Assembly: GCA_021827205.1 (NCBI GenBank)
Contig: JAKAWV010000007.1
Location: 1-64,000 of the forward strand
Length of the DNA: 64,000 bases
Direction: 5' to 3'
Source of the DNA: Pseudomonadota bacterium
GTDB taxonomy: Bacteria; Pseudomonadota; Gammaproteobacteria; Xanthomonadales; Rhodanobacteraceae
The number at the start of each line of letters is the position of its first letter. Position 1 is the stretch's first letter. A program made the position numbers and the translations under genes. Shown here in pieces: positions 37,567-46,586 of this stretch. The notes beneath the pieces were generated by a model. It had not been told where the DNA came from, made no database searches, and worked only from the letters and a program-made list of their open reading frames with translations.

Positions 37567-38299
37567 GCGCATGTTTTCCGGATTGCTGCTGGCGCTTGCG
37601 CTGATCTCCGGCCCGGTGCTGGCCCAGGAGGCCACGCCAGCGCTGTACGAGGCGCACGTCAACCTGCACGACATGGCTTCGGTACAGCGCGGCGCGCGCA
37701 TCTTTTTCAATTACTGCGCCGGCTGTCACTCGCTGCAATACATGCGCTACTCGCGTATCAGCCATGACCTGGGGCTGAGCGAGCAGCAGGTCATGACCAA
37801 CCTCGATTTCAACGGGGTCAAGTTCGGCGACCACGCCATTTCCAGCATGCCCGCCGCCGATGCCACGAAGTGGTTTGGCAAGGCGCCGCCAGATCTTTCA
37901 CTGGAAGTGCGTGCCAAGGGCGCGGATTGGGTCTACAGCTATCTGAAATCGTTCTATCTCGACCCCACGCGTCCGGTCGGCTGGAACAACACCGTGTTTC
38001 CCAACACCTCGATGCCCAATCCGCTGTGGGAATTGCAGGGCGTGCAAACCGCCGTGTACGCGCCATCCAGGCCAGGCGAGGATGCCAAGGTCGACAAGCT
38101 GGATCTCAACCAGCCCGGACTGGAAACGCCCGAGCAGTTTGATCGCACCGCGCGTGATGTCACCGCGTTTCTCACCTACGTGGCGGAGCCCAATGTCTAC
38201 GAGCGCGAGCGCGTCGGCCTGTGGGTGTTGCTCTATCTGGTGGCCTTCTCGTTGCTTGCCGTATTCCTGAAACGCGAGTATTGGAAGGACATCCATTGA
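37559..38299 (+). CDS. petC: Cytochrome c1
   Basis: PetC passes electrons from the Rieske centre to soluble cytochrome c. The 246-residue protein has a signal peptide (residues 1-22), the haem attachment site CAGCH (Cys53, Cys56, His57), and a C-terminal membrane anchor (LWVLLYLVAFSLLAVFL). The likely axial Met lies in FPNTSMPNPLW. The ATG at 37559 overlaps petB by eight bases. Two stringent starvation genes follow, a common order. Confidence 0.95.
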   Translation: MNKRMFSGLLLALALISGPVLAQEATPALYEAHVNLHDMASVQRGARIFFNYCAGCHSLQYMRYSRISHDLGLSEQQVMTNLDFNGVKFGDHAISSMPAADATKWFGKAPPDLSLEVRAKGADWVYSYLKSFYLDPTRPVGWNNTVFPNTSMPNPLWELQGVQTAVYAPSRPGEDAKVDKLDLNQPGLETPEQFDRTARDVTAFLTYVAEPNVYERERVGLWVLLYLVAFSLLAVFLKREYWKDIH

Positions 38300-38336
38300 C
38301 CGTCGCGACACAGACGTGACGCTGAGAGGGGGCTCC

Positions 38337-38960
38337 ATGGCGCAGAATCCGCGCATGCGCAACGTGCTGACGTTGTACACGCTGTCCGACGATATCCAGT
38401 GTCATCGCGTGCGCCTGGTGCTGGCGGCCAAGGGGGTGGCCTACGAGCGCGAACTGGTCGATCCGAGCAAGCCGCCCGCCGAGTTGGCCGAGCTGAATCC
38501 CTACGCCAGCGCGCCGACCCTGATCGACCGCGACCTTGCGTTGTACGAAACATCGGTGATCTGCGAGTACATCGATGAGCGCTTTCCGCATCCGCCGTTG
38601 ATGCCGATCGATCCGCAGTCGCGCGCGCGACTGCGCTTGGTGCAGACGCGCGTCGAGCGCGAATGGTTGCCGATGGTGGCGGCGATCGAGGGTGGCGGAC
38701 GCCATGGCGAGACGGGGCGGCGCCAGTTGCGTGAATCGCTGTTGGCCTCGGTGCCGCTGTTCAAGATGGCCAAATTCGTGTTGAACCACGAGATCAGCCT
38801 GGCCGATTGCCTGGTCGCTCCGCTGATCTGGCGCCTGCCCGCGTTGGGCATCGATCTGCCGCGCAGCGCAGCGCCGATCATCGACTACGGCGAGCGCCTG
38901 TTCGCCAGCCAGGGTTTCGCGCGCAGCCTCACCGCCGACGAAAAGGCGCTGCGGCAGTGA
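38337..38960 (+). CDS. sspA: Stringent starvation protein A
   Basis: SspA is a glutathione S-transferase-fold protein that binds RNA polymerase and adjusts transcription in stress. The 207-residue protein has the thioredoxin-like part (LTLYTLSDDIQCHRVRLVLA, then ELNPYASAPTLIDRDLALYETSVICEYIDE) and a helical C-terminal domain. The ATG at 38337 has GAGAGGGGG upstream. sspB follows directly. Confidence 0.93.
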   Translation: MAQNPRMRNVLTLYTLSDDIQCHRVRLVLAAKGVAYERELVDPSKPPAELAELNPYASAPTLIDRDLALYETSVICEYIDERFPHPPLMPIDPQSRARLRLVQTRVEREWLPMVAAIEGGGRHGETGRRQLRESLLASVPLFKMAKFVLNHEISLADCLVAPLIWRLPALGIDLPRSAAPIIDYGERLFASQGFARSLTADEKALRQ

Positions 38961-38977
38961 GCGAATCCGCTGTCCCG

Positions 38978-39406
38978 ATGAGTTCCAACCGTCCCTACAT
39001 GCTGCGCGCGCTGGTGGAGTGGATCAACGACAACGGCCTGACACCGCATCTGCAGGTGGACGCGCGCGCGCCCGGCGTGCGCGTACCGGCTTTTGCGGTG
39101 CGCGATGACAAGGTCACGCTCAACATCGCGCTGCGCGCGGTCGCGCATTTGCAGATGGACAACGACGCGGTCAGCTTTCAGGCGCGCTTTGGCGGTGTCA
39201 GTCACAGTGTGTACGTGCCGATGGCGGCCATCGAGGCGGTTTACGCGCGAGAAAACGGGCAAGGCATGGTGTTTCCGCCCGAGCCGCAAGCTGGCGATGC
39301 GCCCGCCGCGGCGCCAGCCACCGCGGGTGCTACCGCCACATCGCAAGCCGAAGGCGCCGCGGCCACGCCGCCGAAAAAGCCGCCGCATCTGCGTGTGATC
39401 AAGTAA
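38978..39406 (+). CDS. sspB: ClpXP protease specificity-enhancing factor SspB
   Basis: SspB tethers ssrA-tagged proteins to ClpXP. The 142-residue protein has the conserved fold (RPYMLRALVEWINDNGLTPHLQVDA, then VTLNIALRAV and ISFQARFGG-like FQARFGGVSHSVYVP) and a flexible Ala/Pro tail. It ends in PPHLRVIK, the ClpX-binding peptide. The ATG at 38978 was used; a GTG at 38957 overlapping the sspA stop would add seven residues and is equally possible. Confidence 0.93.
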   Translation: MSSNRPYMLRALVEWINDNGLTPHLQVDARAPGVRVPAFAVRDDKVTLNIALRAVAHLQMDNDAVSFQARFGGVSHSVYVPMAAIEAVYARENGQGMVFPPEPQAGDAPAAAPATAGATATSQAEGAAATPPKKPPHLRVIK

Positions 39407-39458
39407 TCGGACTGACCCGTGCGTTCGCCTTGTGGCGACGCGGAGCAGACATGCGCGC

Positions 39459-40307
39459 TCACTCCAACACGCGCAGCGAGAAATCCACGGCGTGCACGTG
39501 CTTGGTCAGCGCGCCGATCGAGATGAAATCGACGCCGGTCGCGGCGACCGCTCGCAGTTGCTGCAACTCGATGCCGCCCGAGGCTTCCAGCGGCACGCGA
39601 CCGGCGCCGCGCTGCACTGCGGTGGCCATGTCGATCAAGGAGAAATTGTCCAGCAGAATGCGATCGGGGTGCAGCGCCAAGGCCTCATCGAGCTGTTGCA
39701 AGGTCTCCACTTCGACCTCCAGCGGAGCGTCGGGGTGCAGCGCGCGCGCGGCCGTCATCGCGGCGCTGACGCCACCCGCGGCGGCGATGTGATTTTCCTT
39801 GATCAACACCATGTCGAACAGACCGACGCGGTGGTTGCCGCCGCCGCCGCAGCGCACCGCGTATTTCTGCGCCAGACGCAGACCGGGCAGGGTCTTGCGC
39901 GTATCCAGGATGCGCGTGCGCGTGCCCGCTACCGCGGCGACATGACGTGCGGTGGCGGTGGCGGTTCCGGAGAGGGTTTGCAGAAAGTTGATCGCGCAGC
40001 GTTCGGCGCTGAGCAGGGCACGGCCGTGGCCCTCGATGACGCACACCGTGACGCCCGGTTGCAGGGCCGCGCCATCGGCGAGGCGCCAGATGCAGCGCAC
40101 CTTGGCATCGAGCGCACGCAGACAGGCCTCGAACCAGGGCGCGCCGGCAAGGATGGCCTGTTCGCGGCAGATCAGCTGCGCGCGCAGCGGCGCATCCGGC
40201 AGCAGGCTGGCGGTGAGGTCGCCGCTGCCGAGATCCTCGGCCAGCGCGCGCGCAACATCACTCTCGATGACTGCTGCTTCCTGAGGGCGCAGCGCACTGT
40301 GACTCAT
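39459..40307 (-). CDS. nadC: Nicotinate-nucleotide pyrophosphorylase (carboxylating)
   Basis: NadC converts quinolinate and PRPP to nicotinate mononucleotide, the entry to NAD from aspartate. The 282-residue protein has ALAEDLGSGDLTASLL, the active-site LDTRKTLPGLRLAQKYAVRCGGGGNHR (here split only by residue numbering, not by sequence) and the C-terminal LEASGGI and ISIGALTKHV. The start overlaps the stop of the DUF1631 gene upstream (ATGA). It is convergent with sspB. Confidence 0.95.
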   Translation of the reverse strand: MSHSALRPQEAAVIESDVARALAEDLGSGDLTASLLPDAPLRAQLICREQAILAGAPWFEACLRALDAKVRCIWRLADGAALQPGVTVCVIEGHGRALLSAERCAINFLQTLSGTATATARHVAAVAGTRTRILDTRKTLPGLRLAQKYAVRCGGGGNHRVGLFDMVLIKENHIAAAGGVSAAMTAARALHPDAPLEVEVETLQQLDEALALHPDRILLDNFSLIDMATAVQRGAGRVPLEASGGIELQQLRAVAATGVDFISIGALTKHVHAVDFSLRVLE

Positions 40308-42634
40308 GCGCCGCCTGGATCGGGCGCAGCCTGCGCGTTGCGCAGGCGTTCAACGATGGCATCGAGGGCGCGATCGAACAGCGGTACTTCCTCAAGCAGC
40401 ACGGCGCGCCCGGACTCGATCTCGGCGGCGAGTTGTGCGGCGGCCTTGTCCGCTACCTTCAAGCCGCGCCGGTTGACGAACAGATAGCGGCCGCTGATCG
40501 GGCTGATCCACGACAGTTTGGCGCGCTCGCGACTGCCATCGTCGCCGTTGAACTCGAACCAGCAGCCGCTCTTCAACGCGCGCACGGCGTCCAGCGCCTC
40601 GCTGCTCGCGACGGGCTCGACTTCGGTGCTGTCAGGCTGCACGGCCAGCGGGATGACGGGCTCCGGCTCCAGCGCAGGCGGCAGGGCGGTTTCGATGTCC
40701 TGAGCGGCTTGCCGCGCGCGCGTGGCATCGGCGGCATTGGCAACGGGGCCGGCGGGGGCCTCGCCCAGCAGCGGCCGATACAAGGCGTTGAGCTGTTCCA
40801 GCAGACGGTTTTGGTCGGGCTCCTGCAGCGCGACCGTGGCCAGGCCTTGGCGCAGGCTGCGTTCCAACTCGGGCAGCAGCGCGTGCAGACGCTGCCTGGA
40901 TGCGGCATCCGGCTTGGGCGTGAAGCTCCACAGCAGGTCGTCCATGAAGTGCAGCGCGGCGCGATATTCGGGCGATGCAGCGCCCTGGCGCAGCAGCAGC
41001 AGCACCAGATAATTGGCCCAGGGGCGCGTCAGTAGGCTGCGCACCAGTTGCGGCGGATTTTGGTTCTGCAGGTGATCCAGCACGGCATTGGCGGCGCTGC
41101 GGCGCGCGTGTTCGAGCTTTTCGCGTCCGCGCGCGGCTTCTGCGGCGCGCAGCTCGGTGAGTTCGGCGCGCTTGCGGTGGGTTTCGAGTTGCGCGCCGAA
41201 CTCTCTCAGCAGGCGCTCGAACACACCGATGTCGTCATCGAAATCCTGCAGCAGACGTTCAACCACGGCGCGCACGTCGCCGAGCAGGCGCAGATCGGGG
41301 TCGGACTCGCGCGACCAGCCCTTGGCCGCATCGGCGAGGGTGTCGAGCAGGCGCCGCGCCGGATGCGCGCGCTGCGCGAACAGGCGCCGATCGAGGATCG
41401 CCACCTTGAGGTAGGGAATCTGCAGGCGTGCCAGCAGCGCCTGCATCTCGGTCGGCAGGTTGCGGTCCTGCAGGATGAACTCGAACAACATGCTGACCAG
41501 ATCGATGGTGTCCTCGTCAGCCTCGGACACGCGCGCGCGCGCCTGACCGCTGATGCGCGAGACCTGATCGAGCAGATCGGCCTTGACGTGGCGCACCTCG
41601 CCGAGGGCTTCATTGGCGCTGCGTGCGGCCAGGTTGGCGCGCGCGATCTCGGCCTGAAGCAGGGTCAACGCGCCGAGCAGTTCGGCGGGGCCGGGCAAGG
41701 GCATCGCGTTGCCCGTGGGGTAGCCAGTGCCGTAATTGCTGCCGGCCGGCAGGGCTGTGCCCATGCTCGTCTCGCCGGGCGCGCGGCGCGCGGCCAGCAG
41801 GCTGCTGAGCTGGGTGAGCAGGTCGGCCTGCGCAGCCAGATCCTCGCTGGAGGTGTGTCCACCGCCACGCACGGCGTTGACCGTGACCATGTTCACGGCG
41901 CTGTTCCCGCTGCCACCGCGACTGGCTGCGGGCTGGCGGATCTGCGGCAACACGCCGGCCTGCGCCAGGTTGAGGTTGAGCTCCTCGTACATGGCCTCGG
42001 CACCGCTCATCACGTAGCGATCGAACAGCTTGTACACGATCAGCTTCACACGCATGCCGGTTTCGAGATCGCGCAGCGCCAGTCGAAATGCCTGCGCCAG
42101 TGCGCCCGGATCGAGCGGCCCCAGCGCATTGTCGAAACGCAGCCCGCCGGCCAGTACCGCGAGGCGCTCGTTCAACGCGAACAGATTGCGCGCAAGGCGC
42201 TGCTCGGCCTTGCTGGCCATGCTGCTGACCGCCAGTGACTCCTCCAGTTCGGCGTCCTCGACCAGACTCAGCTCGCCGCGCGCCGCGCCGTTCTCGGTAA
42301 GCGTGCGGCGTTCGCGCAGACGCCCCGCGCCGAGATCGGCGAGGCGTTTGCCGATGTCGTCGATGAACATGCGTTCGATCAGACCGCGCTTCTTGCGCAG
42401 CTCGCGCATGCCGTCGAAGTACTCGACCTGCAACGCGTTGCTGGCGGCTTTCTCGGCCAGATCGAACAACGCGTCGTCGAGGTTGTCGAACAGCATCGCG
42501 ATCAAACCCTGCAGATTTCGCGACGCAATCGTGCGCACGCTGTTCATCAATTCGCCCGGACGCTCGTTGCCGTCGCTGCGGCGCGGGATCATGGGCACGA
42601 CCTTGGCGGGCTGGGTGTCTTCGGGGGCGTTCAT
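40304..42634 (-). CDS. DUF1631 family protein with a PilZ-like C-terminus
   Basis: This 776-residue cytoplasmic protein belongs to DUF1631, large proteins found mainly in betaproteobacteria and xanthomonads. The conserved opening MIPRRSDGNERPGELMNSVR and the MLFDNLDDALFDLAEKA segment are present. The C-terminal end (about 685-765) with LKSGCWFEFNGDDGSRERAKLSWISP and YLFVNRRG resembles a PilZ-type fold, so nucleotide binding is possible. The function is unknown. The ATG at 42634 fits the family start; an ATG at 42667 would add 11 residues. It is translationally coupled to nadC. Confidence 0.82.
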   Translation of the reverse strand: MNAPEDTQPAKVVPMIPRRSDGNERPGELMNSVRTIASRNLQGLIAMLFDNLDDALFDLAEKAASNALQVEYFDGMRELRKKRGLIERMFIDDIGKRLADLGAGRLRERRTLTENGAARGELSLVEDAELEESLAVSSMASKAEQRLARNLFALNERLAVLAGGLRFDNALGPLDPGALAQAFRLALRDLETGMRVKLIVYKLFDRYVMSGAEAMYEELNLNLAQAGVLPQIRQPAASRGGSGNSAVNMVTVNAVRGGGHTSSEDLAAQADLLTQLSSLLAARRAPGETSMGTALPAGSNYGTGYPTGNAMPLPGPAELLGALTLLQAEIARANLAARSANEALGEVRHVKADLLDQVSRISGQARARVSEADEDTIDLVSMLFEFILQDRNLPTEMQALLARLQIPYLKVAILDRRLFAQRAHPARRLLDTLADAAKGWSRESDPDLRLLGDVRAVVERLLQDFDDDIGVFERLLREFGAQLETHRKRAELTELRAAEAARGREKLEHARRSAANAVLDHLQNQNPPQLVRSLLTRPWANYLVLLLLRQGAASPEYRAALHFMDDLLWSFTPKPDAASRQRLHALLPELERSLRQGLATVALQEPDQNRLLEQLNALYRPLLGEAPAGPVANAADATRARQAAQDIETALPPALEPEPVIPLAVQPDSTEVEPVASSEALDAVRALKSGCWFEFNGDDGSRERAKLSWISPISGRYLFVNRRGLKVADKAAAQLAAEIESGRAVLLEEVPLFDRALDAIVERLRNAQAAPDPGGA

Positions 42635-42715
42635 GACTGCAACAGGCGAGTGGATGCGGGGTGACATTTTCTTGCAATAGCGCGCAAGCAATGTGACCGC
42701 AGTCACGCGATGGTG

Positions 42716-42982
42716 TCAGCGTGGAAAATCATTCAGTTGCACGGTGCCGATGCCCTCGTCGCCGAGCAGTACCGGGATACCGTCCTCGACGCGATAGATA
42801 AGCTTGCCGTCGCGCGTGATCAGGCCTTCGCGCAGCGGCGCCTCCAATGCGACGCCGGTGACGCTGTGCATCTGGCCCGCGGCGATGGCGCGGTTGAGCG
42901 CATCGAGTTCGGCGCGCGTCAGCGGACGCAGCGGCGTCTTGCTGAGCGGGCAGACGAGAATGTCGAGCAAGCGGGAATCCAT
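42716..42982 (-). CDS. Trm112/UPF0434 family protein
   Basis: This 88-residue protein has the Trm112-like opening LLDILVCPLSKTPL and the closing GIPVLLGDEG. The first motif has only the first Cys; the second Cys of the usual CPxC is replaced by Ser-Lys, and no other zinc pair is visible. In bacteria such proteins may serve methyltransferases or occur near the KDO cytidylyltransferase gene. The ATG at 42982 is divergent from purE. The exact role is unknown. Confidence 0.8.
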   Translation of the reverse strand: MDSRLLDILVCPLSKTPLRPLTRAELDALNRAIAAGQMHSVTGVALEAPLREGLITRDGKLIYRVEDGIPVLLGDEGIGTVQLNDFPR

Positions 42983-43036
42983 GGTGCGTGGCCGTGCGGG
43001 GCGCGTGTACGATAGCCTTTTTATCGAGGCCGGCCA

Positions 43037-43552
43037 ATGCCCGAGACAGTACCCAACGCGCGTGTCGGCGTGGTGATGGGCTCGCGATCCGACTGGGAAA
43101 CCCTGCAGCACGCCGCGGCGACGCTGGAGCAACTCGGTATCGCGCACGAAGTGCAGGTGGTGTCCGCGCACCGCACGCCGGATCTTCTGTTTGCCTATGC
43201 CGAACAGGCGCCGGCGCGCGGGCTGGCGGTGATCATCGCCGGCGCCGGCGGCGCCGCGCACCTGCCGGGCATGCTGGCGGCCAAGGCATGGCTGCCGGTG
43301 CTGGGCGTGCCGGTGCAGTCGCAAGCGCTCAACGGCATGGACTCACTGCTCTCGATCGTGCAGATGCCGGCCGGCGTGCCGGTGGGCACGCTGGCCATCG
43401 GCCGCGCCGGGGCGATCAATGCCGCGCTGCTGGCGGCCTCGATCCTGGCGTTGCACGACGCGGTGCTGCGCCAGCGCCTGATCGACTTTCGCCGCGCGCA
43501 GACCGACGCGGTGTTGGCCGCGCCCGATCCGCGCGTGCCTGACAAGTATTAA
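43037..43552 (+). CDS. purE: N5-carboxyaminoimidazole ribonucleotide mutase
   Basis: PurE moves the carboxylate of N5-CAIR to give CAIR in IMP synthesis. The 171-residue protein has the family opening [17 protein letters not shown], the [16 protein letters not shown] motif and [15 protein letters not shown], then [24 protein letters not shown]. It is followed nine bases later by purK. Confidence 0.96.
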   Translation: MPETVPNARVGVVMGSRSDWETLQHAAATLEQLGIAHEVQVVSAHRTPDLLFAYAEQAPARGLAVIIAGAGGAAHLPGMLAAKAWLPVLGVPVQSQALNGMDSLLSIVQMPAGVPVGTLAIGRAGAINAALLAASILALHDAVLRQRLIDFRRAQTDAVLAAPDPRVPDKY

Positions 43553-43561
43553 GGGCGCCGC

Positions 43562-44737
43562 GTGAGCCGACGCCTGCCGGTCATCGGCATTCTCGGTGGC
43601 GGCCAGTTGGCGCGCATGCTGGCGCTGGCCGCGACGCCGCTGGGTGTGCGCTGCAGCGTGGTTGATGGCAGCGCCGATGCCTGCGCCGGACAGATCGCGC
43701 CGCTGCGTGTGGCCGACTGGCGCGATCTGGCCAGCATGGAGCAATTCGCCGCCGCGGTGGATGTGGTGACTTTCGATTTCGAGAACGCGCCTGCGGCCAC
43801 CGCCGAATGGTTGCGTCAGCGCGTGCCGGTGTATCCCAGCCCCGAAGCGCTGGCCGTGGCGCAGGATCGGGTCAGCGAGAAAGCCCTGTTTCGCGACATC
43901 GGGCTGGATACGCCAGCCTTCGCCGCAGTGTCCACGCGCGCCGAACTGGATGCCGCGGTCGCGCGCATTGGCGTGCCGTCGATCCTCAAAACCCGGCGTC
44001 TGGGTTATGACGGCAAGGGGCAGTTCCGGCTGCGCAGCGGTGCTGATGTCGACGCCGCGTGGGCGGCGCTGCGCGCGCAGGCCACGCCGCACGGTCTGGT
44101 GCTGGAAGCCTTCGTGCCGTTCATGCGCGAGCTGTCGGTGATTGCGGTGCGCGGCCGCGACGGTGGTTTCCGCGCCTGGCCGCTGACGCAGAACTGGCAT
44201 CACGAAGGCATCCTGGCGCTGAGTTTCGCGCCGGCCCTGGTTTCCGCCGAGTTGGCGGCGACGGCCCTGGAAAAAGCACGGACGCTGGCCGAGAAGCTGG
44301 ATTACGTCGGCGTGTTCGCGCTGGAGTTGTTTGAACACGAGGGGCGGCTGCTGGGCAACGAGATGGCGCCGCGTGTGCACAACTCGGGGCACTGGACCAT
44401 CGAGGGCGCGGTCACCAGCCAGTTCGAGAATCATGTGCGCGCGGTGCTGGGTTTGCCGCTGGGTGCGACCGCGCTGCGCGCGCCCAGCCTGATGTTCAAC
44501 TGGATCGGTGCCTTGCCCGAACCGGTGGCCGGCGCGCTGGCTCTGGCCGATGTGCACTGGCACGACTACGGCAAGGAATCGCGCCCGGGGCGCAAGGTGG
44601 GCCACGCCACCATCAGCAGCGCTGACAGTGCACAGTTGCTTGCGCGTGCCCAGGATCTGGCGCAGGTGCTGGGCCGCGCGGCGCAACTCGCGCCTGCGCT
44701 GCCGGTGTTGCAGGCGGGCATGCAGCACAACGCATAG
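43562..44737 (+). CDS. purK: 5-(carboxyamino)imidazole ribonucleotide synthase
   Basis: PurK is an ATP-grasp enzyme that carboxylates AIR with bicarbonate to N5-CAIR, the substrate of PurE. The 391-residue protein has the opening IGILGGGQLARML, the nucleotide region ILKTRRLGYDGKGQF and the ATP-grasp end NEMAPRVHNSGHWTIEGA. It starts with GTG at 43562. The gene order purE-purK is standard. Confidence 0.96.
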   Translation: MSRRLPVIGILGGGQLARMLALAATPLGVRCSVVDGSADACAGQIAPLRVADWRDLASMEQFAAAVDVVTFDFENAPAATAEWLRQRVPVYPSPEALAVAQDRVSEKALFRDIGLDTPAFAAVSTRAELDAAVARIGVPSILKTRRLGYDGKGQFRLRSGADVDAAWAALRAQATPHGLVLEAFVPFMRELSVIAVRGRDGGFRAWPLTQNWHHEGILALSFAPALVSAELAATALEKARTLAEKLDYVGVFALELFEHEGRLLGNEMAPRVHNSGHWTIEGAVTSQFENHVRAVLGLPLGATALRAPSLMFNWIGALPEPVAGALALADVHWHDYGKESRPGRKVGHATISSADSAQLLARAQDLAQVLGRAAQLAPALPVLQAGMQHNA

Positions 44738-44740
44738 CAA

Positions 44741-44780
44741 CGTGCCCGGATGTGGCGCGGCTTGGCCGCATCCGGGCACG
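44741..44780. terminator. Bidirectional hairpin between purK and sodB
   Basis: A perfect 12-bp inverted repeat (44741-44752 with 44769-44780) lies four bases after the purK stop and 11 bases before the sodB stop. Because it is symmetrical it can act for both genes. No T-run follows, so termination is a reasoned guess. Confidence 0.55.
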
Positions 44781-44790
44781 ACACGCCGGC

Positions 44791-45369
44791 TCAGCTCATG
44801 CGTCTGGCGGCGTGTTCCCAGTTGACCAGCTTCCAGAACGCTTCGAGGTACTTGGGGCGCGCGTTGCGATAGTCGATGTAGTACGCGTGCTCCCACACAT
44901 CGCAGGTCAGCAGTGCGCGGTCGGCGCCGGTCAGCGGCGTGGCGGCGTTGGAGGTGCTGGCCAGACCCAGATTACCGTCGGGGCGTTGCACCAGCCACGC
45001 CCAACCGGAGCCGAAGGTGCCGATCGCGGTCTTGCTGAACTCTTCGCGGAATTTCTCGATCGAGCCGAAGGCCTTGATCAGCGCGTCGGCCAGCTTGCCG
45101 CTGGGATCGCCGCCGCCCTTGGGCGAGAGTGACTGCCAGTAGAAGCTGTGATTCCACACTTGCGCGGCGTTGTTGAACAAGCCGCCGCTGGACTTGCGCA
45201 CGATCTGGTCGAGGTCCATGGCCTCGAACTCGGTGCCCTTGATCAGATTGTTGGTGTTGGTGACGTAGGCCTGGTGATGCTTGCCGTAGTGGAAATCGAG
45301 GGTTTCCGCGGAAATGTGTGGTTCGAGCGCGGCGCGGTCGTAGGGAAGCGTGGGAAGTTCGATGGCCAT
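44791..45369 (-). CDS. sodB: Superoxide dismutase [Fe]
   Basis: SodB dismutates superoxide in the cytoplasm. The 192-residue protein shows the metal ligands in [17 protein letters not shown] and [11 protein letters not shown], and the Fe-type features [13 protein letters not shown] and [11 protein letters not shown]. The length is typical for the Fe form. It is convergent with purK. Confidence 0.95.
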   Translation of the reverse strand: MAIELPTLPYDRAALEPHISAETLDFHYGKHHQAYVTNTNNLIKGTEFEAMDLDQIVRKSSGGLFNNAAQVWNHSFYWQSLSPKGGGDPSGKLADALIKAFGSIEKFREEFSKTAIGTFGSGWAWLVQRPDGNLGLASTSNAATPLTGADRALLTCDVWEHAYYIDYRNARPKYLEAFWKLVNWEHAARRMS

Positions 45370-45489
45370 GTGCTGCTCCTGTTGGCGGGGGGGTTGAGGA
45401 ATGCCGCGCGGGAAGGGAGCCAGGGCTCGGCGCTGCTAGACTGCGCGCCCGGTGCGGCTTGAATCAGAGCCTAGTCTAACGGTGCTGTG

Positions 45490-45819
45490 ATGGATGTGAA
45501 TGATCGGATCAAGGCGGTGCTCGACGCGCACCCGCTGGTGCTGTTCATGAAGGGCACGCCGCAATTTCCGATGTGCGGCTTTTCCAGCCGTGCCGCGCAG
45601 ATGCTGCGTGAGGTCGGCGCGCCGTTTCATGCGGTCAATGTGCTCGAAGATCCCGAGCTGCGCGCCGCGCTGCCGCGCTATGCCAATTGGCCCACGTTTC
45701 CACAGTTGTTTCTGCACGGCGAGTTGCTGGGCGGTTGTGATATCACGCTGGAACTGAAGGCCTCGGGCGAGCTGCAGCGGCTGGCGCAGGAAACCGCGCT
45801 GCGCGGGGATACGGCTTGA
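45490..45819 (+). CDS. grxD: Monothiol glutaredoxin, Grx4 family
   Basis: This 109-residue protein has the CGFS active site (Cys29 in PQFPMCGFSSRA) and the glutathione-binding WPTFPQLFLHGELLGGCDI. Such proteins carry [2Fe-2S] clusters with BolA-type partners; a BolA-like gene is at 19630. The ATG at 45490 directly follows a GTG that could also serve. The stop overlaps the region where the next gene begins. Confidence 0.95.
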   Translation: MDVNDRIKAVLDAHPLVLFMKGTPQFPMCGFSSRAAQMLREVGAPFHAVNVLEDPELRAALPRYANWPTFPQLFLHGELLGGCDITLELKASGELQRLAQETALRGDTA

Positions 45820-45830
45820 ACCACGTGCCG

Positions 45831-46583
45831 ATGCAGCAGCGGGTGCCGGCGCTGGCGCCGGACGCGCTGGCCGGGCGCGTGGTGCTGCTGGTCGGCGCTG
45901 CCGGCGGCCTGGGTCGTGCCAGCGCGCTGGCTTGCGGGCGTGTCGGCGCGACCGTGGTGTTGTTGGGTCGACACGTACGCGCGCTGGAAGCGCTGTACGA
46001 CGAGCTGCTCGCGGCCGGCGCGCCGCAGCCGGCGATTTATCCGCTGAACCTCGAAGGCGCCACGCCGCGCGATTACGCCACCCTGGCCGAGACCCTCGCG
46101 CGCGACTTGGGCGGTGTGGATGCGGTGGCGTTCACCGCCGCGCGCTTTGACGGCCTCACGCCACTGGAACTGATCGAACCCGAGGTCTGGCTGAGCCAGA
46201 TTCAGGTCAACCTGAGCGCGCCATTGTTGATCGTGCAGGCACTGCTGCCGCTGCTGCGGCAGCGCGCGGACAGCGCCATCGCCTTCGTGCTGGAGGATCC
46301 GGCACGCATGCGCCGTGCGCACTGGGGTGGCTACGGCGTGGCCAAGTGCGCGCTGGAGGGTTTGTTCGCGATCCTCGCCGAGGAGCATCACGAAGGCCCG
46401 CTGCGCGTGCATGCGCTGCTGCCGGCGCCGATGCGCACGGCGCTGCGCAGCCTCGCCTATTTTGGCGAGCATGGCGAGGCACAGCCCGAGCCGACCGCCG
46501 CGGGCGCGGCGCTGGCCGCGCTTCTGGGTCCCGCGGCCGCGCCGCTGCGCGGGCAGGTGCTCGATTTGCGCGCGCCGGACTGA
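45831..46583 (+). CDS. Short-chain dehydrogenase/reductase, YciK-like
   Basis: This 250-residue protein has the Rossmann motif LVGAAGGLGRASALA and the active-site Y-x3-K as YGVAK. At the place of the catalytic Ser, 12-13 residues before the Tyr, the sequence reads VLEDPARM, so Glu/Asp take the position of Ser. Relatives such as E. coli YciK keep a Ser there. The substrate is unknown, and the lost Ser makes normal reductase activity doubtful. It starts a few bases after grxD; a TTG at 45816 overlapping the grxD stop is also possible. Confidence 0.82.
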   Translation: MQQRVPALAPDALAGRVVLLVGAAGGLGRASALACGRVGATVVLLGRHVRALEALYDELLAAGAPQPAIYPLNLEGATPRDYATLAETLARDLGGVDAVAFTAARFDGLTPLELIEPEVWLSQIQVNLSAPLLIVQALLPLLRQRADSAIAFVLEDPARMRRAHWGGYGVAKCALEGLFAILAEEHHEGPLRVHALLPAPMRTALRSLAYFGEHGEAQPEPTAAGAALAALLGPAAAPLRGQVLDLRAPD

Positions 46584-46586
46584 GCC

